64,000 nucleotides of DNA from Alternaria dauci. Taxonomy: Eukaryota > Ascomycota > Dothideomycetes > Pleosporales > Pleosporaceae. Below, one piece after another: positions 45,242-54,738 of the stretch. The stretch is from NCBI RefSeq assembly GCF_042100115.1, contig NC_091273.1:3348001-3412000 (forward strand), written 5' to 3'. The notes below the pieces were generated by a model. That model did not search any database, was not told the DNA's origin, and saw only the letters and a list, made by a program, of their open reading frames with translations. Positions within the stretch are counted from its first letter, which is position 1; each line of letters opens with the position of its first letter. The translations under genes and the position numbers were made by a program.

Positions 45242-46453
45242 GCATACAGCGGTGTTGTATGGTTGAACTGTTATGAGAAGACATTGTTTGCATAGATGTT
45301 GTCCAGAGCATGTTCGCTTTGATCGGTGACATGCTGTGCAGGTATTGATTGGCAAGGAGTCCAAATATCCGTCCATGTACTCTGCTGTCCAGGTGGTGTC
45401 ATTGTCACTATACTGTGCGCACGGGCGATGATGTGTACGTCGTGTTGGAAGCTTCATGCGTTCGATACAGTTGGTATAGGGTACACCAAGATCGCAGCGT
45501 CGGTTGAGTGATAGACATCGTAGACATAGATTATTGTCCTTGTCGGCAGTCTGGATGCAAGCTCGTCTTTTGTTGACATATACGTTGCATGGGTGTTTGC
45601 CGTCACATTGTACTGCAGAGAGACTACTTTTCTTAAGGTATTTTACTATAATATCTTAATACGTAAAGTAGCGTTCTTCTTTTAAGAGCATTAGTACGAC
45701 GCGCGAAACAGGACGTGCACAATTAAGCTAATTGTTGTTGGATATGCATAGATCGCACGGATCATCCGGGGTTTTGCGTATGTATTTCACGCGGCAGGAC
45801 CTTACGGCGCATAGGCGACAGGCATCAGCGGCTATACGCTTTTAGTCCTCTATACCTAGGATATATATACCTCTCCTATTAGAGTAGGGTCCGCATCTTC
45901 CAGGTTTGCTTCCAAGTTTACATACGGATCCTTTACTCAGACAGGTGACGCATGGTGAGGGAGAGAGGGTGTCGCTATCGTTGTCATTCGTGTGCTTTGG
46001 GGCGGTAGGGGCGGAGATATCGTTGTCGCCTCCTGTATGTTCTTAGGTAGCGGGGACGAGGATATCATCGTCGTCGCTTACTTGTTCTGGGCTACTAGGG
46101 ACGGAGAGATCATCGTCGTCGCTTGCTTGTTCTGGGGTAGCAGAGACGATTGTGTAGTCATTAGAAGCGGTGCGAGGTACCGTTCGTGCGTTTCCTGTGG
46201 ATGTTGATGATGGAGTGGTCTTGGAGTTGGTGCTGAAATAGGGCGACACATTTGGTTGAGTTTTCTCAAGAGCTCGTTGGCGCTTTCTCTTTTCTTTTCG
46301 TCGCGCATTCTTTTGTTGTTGGTACAGTTGTTGGTCACGGTCGGACTGGGTTTGATAGTTGCAGTCCAGCTTTCTCTAGAGGCATGGTTCGCAGGGGTCA
46401 TCCTTATTGACTGGTTGTAGACACTTTAAGTTTGAACGAACACAAGGGCCACA
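45242..46453 (-). other. Tandem cysteine clusters between integrase and RT (Zn2Cys6-like)
   Basis: One minus-strand frame, interrupted by a few TAA/TAG codons, encodes five cysteine clusters. Cluster 1 (46361-46453) is C-x2-C-x6-C-x9-C-x2-C-x6-C, the fungal binuclear pattern, starting ACGPCVRSNLKC. Cluster 2 (45893-45952) has C-x2-C-x6-C-x8-C. Cluster 3 (45746-45820) has C-x2-C-x4-C-x12-C-x2-C. Cluster 4 (45494-45589) has the same spacing as cluster 1 apart from a ten-residue centre, with a Tyr (TAT, 45578-45580) where the second Cys would be, a G-to-A change. Cluster 5 (45242-45340) begins C-x2-C-x6-C-x5-C-x2-C. A basic stretch (KNARRKEKRKRQRALEK) and an acidic repeat follow cluster 1. A metal-binding role is inferred from spacing only. 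Confidence 0.8.
45975..46160 (-). repeat. Acidic tandem repeat in the Copia linker
   Basis: About four decaying copies of a 15-16-codon unit of the type PEQ(A/V)SDDDD(L/I)xVPxx lie between cluster 1 and cluster 2. The two best copies are adjacent, and the third has a TAA stop at its start. Such acidic repeats may be flexible spacers. Confidence 0.75.
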
Positions 46454-46469
46454 GGCGGTGTTGATATCG

Positions 46470-47690
46470 ACAAGGCTATAACCTTAGAACTTTTTAGGGG
46501 GAGTAGACTAGTTAATCTCGTCTCCGAAGACATCCGTGGTGCCATTAAAGGATGATAGAGCGACGTCGTCGTGCAGTTCAGAGTGGTCGGAGTCATCATA
46601 GTCTTCTGCGTTGTCAGGTATGGGTGGTTGAGCAAGAGGTGCGTGGGTATTGATGTGTAGTCCATGTGGTTAGGTATCGTCAAAACCGGTGGAGTTATCA
46701 ACTCGGGTAATAGTGACGCGTTTAACTTCTCGAGTGTCAGAACGCCATACAAGGCACAGCTCGTCACTCAAGGCGCATAGGAAATGGGCTAGGTATCCGC
46801 GAGGATAGTGGAGTTTAGTGATTTAGGCCGCTGTCAGGAGCTCAGGTGGCGTTATAACGTATACTCATGCGCCCTAAGTATTATCCTTACTTAGGTTAGG
46901 TTTTCTTCTATATAGGGCCTTATATAGGGTCTTAAGGAATTATAAGGCTTTAGATAAGGCTTAGTTCTTCTTATTAACTACTTCCTTTATTATAAATATC
47001 TAAAGTCCTTCTAGTAGCGTAGTATTCCTTAGGGTTTCTTTATATTAGTTAATAATACCTTAGACTATAATTAACCTAGGGGTAAAATCTTAAATTATCG
47101 CAGCTGTGCGTTCTCGTACCGTACGGTGTGAGCGCTCAACAGCACTGGGCTGATGATGTGCGTAGGGCGCGCTAGCTTCGACGGTAATACTATGTGTAGT
47201 ACAGTAATTTGTTATAGTTTGTTGAACAAACTCGTTGTCACAGCGCAGTCGTACAATAGGTCGGCCATGTTCTATAGAAAGCTAAGTAAGAAGGTTAATA
47301 AGGGCTTATCCTATTTTATACTTCTAATTAAGGAAGTAGACCTATGTAAAGCGAGTAGCGTCGTCGATAAGGAATAGTGCATATCGTTCACCTTTGATAC
47401 TGGGAACAGGGTAGGGTCCCTAGGTATCAGCAGTGACAAGTTCACCAAAGTGTTCGTAGTGTCGGCTTACGGGATCTCGGGGAATTTTGTAGAGAGCTTG
47501 TGTGGTGGCACAAACTGGACAGACATCCTTAAGCTTTGCTTGGATCTGTTTATTAGTGACATTCATTCCGTCACTGATCTTTGTGAGTCGGCGCATGTAG
47601 TCAAGAGAGATATGCCCAAGACGACGATGTTCAGACCATACTAGGTCATCGAAGTCGACAGCAGCCGCAGCTAGTTATAGGGAGTAAGTA
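46470..47690 (-). other. Copia integrase (degenerate)
   Basis: Minus-strand frames show the GAG-pre-integrase zinc site (EHRRLGHISLDYMRRL ... CPVC, about 47.64-47.52 kb), the core strand with the first Asp (ELVTADT, followed by a TAG where Trp is usual), LFLIDDATRF, the second catalytic Asp in RLRCDNEFVQQ (about 47.24 kb) and the Glu in PSAVERSHRTVRE (about 47.13 kb). A C-terminal part (AHFLCALSDELCLVWRSDTR, about 46.75 kb) matches the position of the usual Copia integrase tail. Stops and TA-rich patches (46880-47100, 47275-47345) inactivate it. Confidence 0.85.
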
Positions 47691-48019
47691 GTACTTAGGA
47701 CGTAGACGTTAGCGCTAGTATATAGTGGTGTGTAGGCGATTTCTTTGTTATCCGTTTCTCGATGTAGGGTCATACCATCCCGTCAATTGGTGATAGTGTA
47801 GTAACCCGGGCCTGAGTTCACAAATGTGGAGATGGACAGCAGGTTACACCTTGCATTCGGCGCGTAGCGGACGTTAGTAAGTTCTAAGATAAGTTAAGAA
47901 CTATCTTATATAGTAATAATAAATTCTATATTTCCTTTACCTATAATTTTAAGTTAAGAGCCTAATTTATAGGTACTAATAGTCTTATTATAATATTTAA
48001 GATATAAGAAGATAGAAGG

Positions 48020-48070
48020 ATTATTAGTGATGTGGCGTGACGCTCCGCTATCGCAGATCCAGAGATTAGA
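48020..48070 (-). other. Copia aspartic protease active site
   Basis: Minus strand encodes LWICDSGASRHITNN, the D-S-G-A..H motif of Copia proteases (Asp codon 48050-48052). Flanking sequence is TA-rich and decayed. Confidence 0.85.
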
Positions 48071-48430
48071 TGTGGGGGCGGGGGGAGACGTGGTAGCCGT
48101 GAATGCGGATGTATTGATACTATTAACTATATCTAAACCCGTACTATACCTATAGACTATTTAGTCTACCCCCCTTATACTAGGAAGGAACCCCTAGTCC
48201 TAAGACGTATTAGTACTAGTTACGGGTATGGGGTGGGCATACGTACAGTTGATGTTTAGATAGTTGACACTGTAGCCGTTAAAGTTGGATGTGTCGTGAT
48301 TATTGGGGAGGTTATTCGCGGATGCAATGACTCGATCTAAGAAGAAGACGTCCTTCTCGTCATCGATAAGTGCAAGACCTGCTGTCGGGGAGTTGACGGG
48401 GTTAGGTTTGACTGTAGCAGAGGTATCGTT

Positions 48431-48720
48431 TTATCGGGCCTTCTTGCGATAGGTGTCCTCGACATGGCTAAGCTTCTTGCAGAAAGCGCAGGTAGGTGTG
48501 TCAGGCTTGCCGACATAGCGACAGGTGTCGATGGAATGTCCGATATTGCCGCAGTGTTCGCACTTGGTGGTGTTGCGGTTTGTTGTATTTCGGGCGGTTG
48601 GGTCGTGATCCTTAGAGGATGTGTTGGTGGAGCGGGGAGTGGTGGTAGCCGTCGCTTTGGCCGCTTTGTGTGTCATCCACCTGTCCTTGTTGTCGTCTCG
48701 GAAGTTGTAGAGCATGGTCT
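48431..48720 (-). other. Copia gag C-terminal part with CCHC zinc knuckle
   Basis: An open segment encodes MLYNFRDDNKDRWMTHKAAK, a Thr/Asn-rich spacer and the knuckle CEHCGNIGHSIDTC (C-x2-C-x4-H-x4-C, 48521-48562), then a CAFCKKLSH segment. These are nucleocapsid features that bind the element RNA. The N-terminal part of gag (48.8-49.5 kb) is recognisable only as short open pieces between TA-rich blocks. Confidence 0.85.
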
Positions 48721-49608
48721 TGTATTCTTTGAATACGTTCTCGTTGATGGAGACGTTGTAATGGGTGAGCTTCCAGTGGCTGATGAAGTGCGAGTACTGT
48801 GATGGGAGACTACTGTTGATCTTGGAGATGAGTTGCGCTAGAGTAAGAGTACCTTTAGCCTTAATAATATTACTATATAACTCTTAGAAGTAAATAATAT
48901 AAGGGCGAATATTAGCTAGATCAGACAGGGTGAGTTTGTTGAGCTTGGCGAGAGAGCGGTTGACAGTGACATCGTTAGGGGCTTTGTTCGCGAGGATAAT
49001 AGTATCCTAGGCTAGTTAAGGGTTAACTTAATACTTATTAAGGACTTTACTCTAGACCTATAGTTATATAGTAGCCTTAAGTAGAGTAAGAGTAGTATAT
49101 AACTATTTATTCTAATCTTTCTAGGCCTAGAGTTATACGTAGTAGAGATTAAGTTCGGCAGTGGCGTCCAGTGTGGAGGTCTGTGGGACTTGGGCGGCGA
49201 TCTTGGTGTCAGCGCTGCGTCGCTTGGGGCGGGCGTCGCTGACAGAGTGAGCTGGTAGTGTGGGTTTGGTGGGGATGTCATTATCGCCGTTGTAGTAGTT
49301 AGTATAGCCTTAGATAGAGTAGATATTAGTAAACTTTTTAATCTACTTATTATAGTTATTAGGACTATTAAGTTTCTTAAAGTCTTTACCTAGAGTAGCG
49401 TAAACACTAGTAATATTACTTATAGTAGTAGTATTTAAGTAGATATAGGAAATAAGTAAGAGAGGGGTAGATTTATAGCAGGCTGTACGCTTTTATATAA
49501 TATAGTTAGGTAACTAGGTATTATTATAACTATAGCGTTATTATAGTCTGTGTTACGCGACTTTAGCGTAGACTATAGGTAGTAGTAGTTAATTCACGCG
49601 CAGTCACG

Positions 49609-49623
49609 TCTGGGCTCATAACC
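49609..49623 (-). other. Primer binding site matching initiator tRNA-Met anticodon arm
   Basis: Directly inside the 5' LTR the minus strand reads GGTTATGAGCCCAGA, the complement of TCTGGGCTCATAACC, which is an anticodon stem-loop with CAT anticodon. Drosophila copia primes from an internally cleaved initiator tRNA-Met in the same way. Confidence 0.8.
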
Positions 49624-49749
49624 TATAGAATAAGAAGAGAGAAGTTAATGTATTTTCTATCTACAAGTAAGGTAGCGGGTTTATATAGTCTGAGGGGAGG
49701 CGCTAGTGAACGCTAGTGAGTGAAACACGTGATAGCTTCTAGTCTAACA
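49624..49749 (-). repeat. 5' LTR (126 bp)
   Basis: Same length as the 3' LTR with four transition differences; its inner end is TATA-type instead of the canonical CA end (minus strand TTCTATA against TTCTACA), a C-to-T change of RIP type. Confidence 0.95.
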
Positions 49750-49754
49750 CGAAA
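49750..49754. repeat. Target site duplication CGAAA (right)
   Basis: Second copy of the 5-bp duplication flanking the Copia element; part of exon 5 of the interrupted transporter gene. Confidence 0.95.
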
Positions 49755-50838
49755 GCTGTCCATATTTGCCATGACATCACCAGCCCGCCTCGCACACTAG
49801 CTGGTACGTTTTCCGCTGAGAAGACAGGTACAGTGACTTCCTTAAGTCCCATACCGACTCCGAGGAGAACGCGGCACACGGCAAGCTGACCCCAAGTCTG
49901 GCTCAGACCCATGCCAAAAGGCGCCAAAAGGGAGAAGATGGCAGCGATGAAGATGGTGCCACGGCGGCCACAGAGTTCGTTCACCGGATCTGCTTTCGTC
50001 AACAAGAGGGGAAGTTGAGATGGTAGGAACTCCATGGAAACTTACCAGAGATCCAGGCACAGAAGACTGCAGGAGTGAGAAACAAAGTCAGCGTACGCTA
50101 AACAAACTAGCTGCACGTGCTATACGTACCAGCGATAGCGATATAAGGACAGGCATTGACAAAGCCAATGATCCATCCATTCTTCTCACACGTTCCCGCC
50201 GCCTCACACTCAGGACCAGAGTCCGGGATACCCAAGGCCCGACCAAACGTCAAGTTGGCCCCGTTAGAGCCCGTCTGGTCCCATCCCTGAATAGCAGCCG
50301 CAATGGAGTTGAGAATGATGGTAAAGTAGAGCGTTCGCGGTAGCTTGAACCGATGGGTAATCTCCTCGCGGATAGCCGTACGGTCTGCTTCGTCTAGCTC
50401 TTCGAGTTCTTCGAAGAGGGCAGGGGATTGGGCGAGGAGGGCGCCTTTGGCCAGGAGTGGTTCGACATCGGTCAATTGGTGTTCTGTGGCAAAGTCGTGG
50501 ACGTTTGCTAGGAGTTGTTCACGCGGAATGTCGACAAGTGGGTTTTTGATTCTGGGACTTGTTAGTATGGGGGAGTTTGGAAGAATAGTGGCCAGTCGGG
50601 CGATTCAGGTTGGTGCTACTTACTCTCCTTCCAGATTGGCAGTCAGACGAGCGAGGCTCTCTTTGCGCTTCTGCTCATTGTCGAAGATGGAAGCTTTGCG
50701 CTCGTGGTGCTCATTCACCACCGCTGGTCTGGAACAAATACTGTTAGTACAATCTAAGTCGTAGACTATATCATATCTCATTTCACCGCAAGATGTAATT
50801 ACTTACTCGACCTTGATCTCCTTGTCTGGTTCCGACAT

Positions 50839-52538
50839 GGCCAAGACAGGACAACCAGACGTGTACACTAGAGCTTGGGTATGTTCAATGTTCGAGCCTG
50901 AGTTCCTCCAAGGCTAGGCGAAGATTATTTTACACAAGCCTCTAGCAAGAGACAAGAATATGGACGAGGACGTTTGAAAACAACTCCAGCAAAAGGCCCA
51001 AGCGACATTGCATGCTTATATCCCCCATGCTACCAGGGCATCCCTCTGTCGCTGCCAAAAGCTGTAGTTTTGCCGTCTTGGGTTGATGCCAATACCGTTG
51101 CTCATCCATGCAACTCATACCGTTCATACACAAAACCGCTCAGCATGATCACGCGGCACATGGCTGCCAACCAATAGCGCTTTGAAGCAGTAGACCAGGG
51201 TCCACAATCACCGCATCAAAGCTCAATGTTGGGTAACGTCGGTGGCTGCAGCATGGTAAGACGTCCTTGTTGAGTGGTGGCTTGGCACTAGCTTTGGCCC
51301 GTTCTTTCACGCCTTGGTGTTTCTTGAGGTGGTGCAGCGAGCAAGGCAAGACAAGGCAAGGCAAGGCTGATCGGTGCCGGTGTTGCGATGCGCGAAAGGG
51401 ATCCGGATAAAATAAAAACCATCAGGCGCATCTTCGGCGCTTGTTCGAGCCAAATCGTAGCCTCCAAACTAACTAAAGTCGTAGTAGCAACAACAACAAC
51501 AACAATAATAATGACAGCCCCTGCAGATCTCGATACCTCTCAAGCCGAAGAAAAGGCGAAGCACCCATAGGCATAGTCGCATGACGCCTCATACACAACT
51601 ACACACCACCCTCTTTTCACAAGCAAGCCATATGTTACGTGTCTGCCTTGGCTTTTCTCAGCAGCTCGTTCTTGGTACACCGGGCCAAGCTGCGCATCAC
51701 GCTCCAGCTGAAGGGGGAGATCTGACATGACAGGCATGGGTGCAATGCAACACACAACACTCATCGCGTATGCATGCATGCCAAAAAAAAAATCCCGAAA
51801 GTCTGGGAGCTGAGCGATCAGATCAGCCCACCCCCGCAAATGATGTTTGACCGGTATGTACTGCGGCGGTATTATATCGCAAGGTGGAATTGTTGTACTA
51901 GCACATCGTACGGTCGATCGGCCTCTCTTCTAGCGCCGATCATATTTCAAAGTTTAAATCAAACAAAGCCAAAAAAGCTGTGGTAACATGTTCGACTTGA
52001 CTCGAAGGCTTTGCGCGATCACGAACGAGACGGAGGGAGAGGTTGTTTCCCCGCATTCTCGCTTGGCTTGACCCCAATCCTTGCATGTGTGCCCACCAAT
52101 TCTGCCTTGGAGTGCGTTTCTTGTGTGTTTCTTGGATATGCGGCATGTCTTGTCAGCAAGGCAGCACAGATCGAGACTTGCGTGTGATCGGTCTAGTGGA
52201 CTAGTGTAGATCGAGCTGTCTACTTGGTTTGGGCTGCCTGTTCAAGTGCTTCCGCTGCAAAGTCTCGTATCTGGTGTGCCTCCTACGATTATGTAGAAAT
52301 GACAGGGACAGGAGGCACCCTCTTTTTAATAGCAAAGATTGATACGGATGGATGAATATCTTGTGAATTGGTATTTCAGCGCGTCTTCGTAGCCGGTCGC
52401 GATGCGGGCTACATCTACTAGCACAATATCTCTAGTCAGAGTTTGTACTAGCTGGATCAGCCTCAACCTGTGCACCCATCCCAGCATTAACTTTTATGTC
52501 TCCGTAGGAATCACTCCTTAATGTCTATCGTGCGCTTG
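50839..52538. other. Intergenic stretch, 1.7 kb
   Basis: Promoter side of the transporter gene and 3' flank of the GTPase gene. Contains a CAA/AAT trinucleotide run (about 51491-51510) and GCAAG-type repeats near 51340-51366. No gene supported. Confidence 0.5.
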
Positions 52539-53980
52539 CTAGGAAGCGGGGTTGAAAGTCGAGCTGGCAGGCTGCTCTTCCGACTGTGCAGTACCAGGCC
52601 TGGTCCCTTCTCCCCCAAGTGCGGATGCTATTTCCGTGTTCCGCAATGAACCAGGGGCGTGGTAAGTCCGCAAGAATGTCTTCGCTTTGATAATCTGATC
52701 CAGCGTTTCCTCATCGTGTCTCCGGTCTGCATCTTCCAAGCTTGGTAGAAAGCTGTCTTTCAACTTTGCAATCCTGTCATCATCCTTCTTGTGCCCATGC
52801 GTCGTCTAAACTCCAGAGGCATACCCTACCTCCTTCTGCTTTCCTTTATCTGTGCTATCGCTCGTATCGGCACTTCCGGCAAAGGCTTGCTGGATCGGAG
52901 GTCTTGGTTTCGCCGCGATATCGAGTTCGGCAAACTTGGGTCGCACCTGGAAGATGTTCACGCGGGCGGCGTTGAAGACTTGTTCGGAAGGCGGAATGGC
53001 GACTGCGAGATTTGTGTTTTCGGTGAGGCGTGTGATGAAGAACATGAAGCGACCCGTTTTGATTTGCATCTCTGCAAAGTTTGCGCTACCCGCGGGGATA
53101 TTTGTGTGTTTTCTATGGGAGACAAATGGTTAGTCAGGGATTCTCGTAGGTGGAGTAAGTGTAGGGAATTTGCACTTACGCCATGCTCTGTTTGTGTGTC
53201 TTGAGGATGCTTGATATGCGCTCGAAGCGATCTGTAAAGGGATTTGATTCTTCGGTCTGTCTTGTGACATGGGCAACAGTAAGACATGTCGTCCGCTCAT
53301 ACAGGATGAGTTCTCTCGCATCGATGACCTCTGCCAGCTGTTCCAGCAGTGCCTCGATGGTACCCGCGTTGGGGATCAGATAGTAGATGATTTTCGTCCA
53401 AGCCTTGTATAAGCTCTGGTCCCAGATGCTGGTTGCAAAGAACTCTACAGTGTCCTTGAAGCCTTCACTAGCCTCCCGGATATATTCGGCGCGCTCGTCG
53501 AACATGGCCTGGCGGAGGCGGGCTTGCACAAGATCCATCTTGTGTATGAGACAAAAGACCTTGGCGCTGGGACTGCACTCGTGGAGGGCACGTATGATGT
53601 TGGAGTAGGAGACAACGTCGGCGGCGAATTCGCGCGACTCGATATCGAAGACGAAGATGAGGACTGCAACGGAGCCGAAGACGTGGTTCCTAGATTGGTT
53701 GAGATAGTTCTCGACGAAGCCATCTTGACTGCGGAGAGTTAGTCGGAGCCGTCCTGTCGTCTCACGTCTTGTGGGCTTACCCTCCGCAATCCCAGAGGTT
53801 GAGCATCAGGTTTCCCATGAACTTGATATTGCTGTGCTCGACGTCGATCGTCGCGCCCAGCCTACGGACATCTTTGGCAACGTAGTTGCTGAAGACGATG
53901 CTTCTCATCGACGACTTTCCAGCTCCGCTCTTGCCCATCAGCAGCACCTTGCGCTGTTTCTGCCGCTTGATCGAGTTCAT
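52539..53980 (-). CDS. GTR1: Rag-family GTPase Gtr1
   Basis: Four exons, complement(52539..52773, 52825..53112, 53180..53728, 53781..53980), give 423 residues. G-domain motifs: GKSGAGKSS (16-24), WDCGGQ (63-68, joined by intron 1) and LIHKMD, the HKxD variant of G4 found in Gtr1/RagA. The C-terminal roadblock-like half (CLTVAHVTR to [17 protein letters not shown]) follows. Gtr1 with Gtr2 signals amino acid state to TORC1 at the vacuole. The last intron (52774-52824) is 51 bp and adds 77 residues ([20 protein letters not shown]...) that look coding; if it is retained, translation stops at 52806 after GYASGV. The core assignment is secure; the 3' end is less so. Confidence 0.92.
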
Positions 53981-54738
53981 CGCGATACCTAGCCTTTACC
54001 TGCAGTGGAGAGGTGCTGCGCAAGAGCTTCGACGAGGGGTGTTGAATAAAAGTAGCCTAGCGGTAAACCTCGAGTCGGTAGCGAAAGTGGACTGGTAAGC
54101 TGATAGTAATACCGAGCCGTCGAGTGGAATTTGGCGATGGAATGACGTACCGTAAACAACTGCTTCGGAGCTTTGGCTTTGGCGCGCGACAGTTGGGGGC
54201 CCTGCACCAATCTTTGCTTGGCAGTGGGGCACTTCCGCCCTCCGCATTTCCACTCCAACATGTGCCATTGCGATGGCCATGCTTGCTTTTCAGCACTCGT
54301 AACGGGTATGCGCACTGTAGTTTTTCACTCGTCATCACCCTCTGCTCAGAAATCATGGTGGTTTGAAGGCACACACACTCTCATTCAAAAGGCTTTGGTA
54401 CATAGCTACATGTTTGAAGATTCCAAAAGGCATGGTAAGCGAGGAATTATTACAACATAGGAGGTAGATAGCCCAGACTGCCAGCGCTTTGAAGACAAAC
54501 GAGATATAAATGTGGCTGGTGCGACGAAGCAGAAGGTATAAACAAGAAGCCGTGCCACCAAATGCGACCGTCAAGATCGTGTATCATGAATCCCATGCAT
54601 CCACTTGGCCAAAATTAGAAGGTACTGGTGCGGCATGGGCAAGGGCACCCTCGTGGGTATCGGATATGTGCTTTTGCGGCACCATGTCTGTATGTGAAGG
54701 AAGCGAAGCAAGTGCGCAATAACGAAGAAAGGGGTATC
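53981..54738. other. Intergenic stretch
   Basis: 758 bp between two minus-strand genes (promoter of GTR1, 3' flank of the Urc4-like gene). No gene supported; short frames on both strands are featureless. Confidence 0.5.

Larger units (their letters stand above)
42708..49749 (-). mobile_element. Ty1/Copia LTR retrotransposon with zinc-cluster linker, RIP-mosaic
   Basis: A 7,042-bp element in minus orientation, bounded by two 126-bp LTRs and a CGAAA target duplication. In reading direction it carries gag with a CCHC knuckle (about 48.5 kb), an aspartic protease active site (ICDSGASRHI, about 48.05 kb), integrase (about 47.7-46.5 kb), a cysteine-cluster linker (46.45-45.24 kb) and reverse transcriptase (about 44.9-44.1 kb); the protease-integrase-RT order defines the Copia superfamily. 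The RNase H end (42.83-44.1 kb) is decayed. Stops inside otherwise good coding are TAA/TAG where CAA, CAG or TGG are expected, and TA-rich blocks alternate with normal blocks, as expected of repeat-induced point mutation. It is not autonomous in its present form. Confidence 0.95.
41293..50838 (-). pseudogene. MFS sugar porter gene split by a Copia insertion
   Basis: Nine exons on the minus strand: 50807-50838, 50624-50728, 50130-50551, 50046-50066, 49750-49989 continued at 42665-42702, 42274-42618, 41824-42222, 41655-41758 and 41293-41599. Leaving out the element and one copy of its target duplication, the frame is open for 670 residues with all splice phases matching. Landmarks of the sugar porter (SP) family include a long acidic N-terminus, [76 protein letters not shown] and LPETKQRTLEELDYIF. 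The insertion lies in exon 5, in the helix segment after SWQIWTAF. The gene as it stands cannot encode a full transporter. Absence of other lesions suggests the break is recent. Substrate cannot be read from sequence. Confidence 0.9.
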
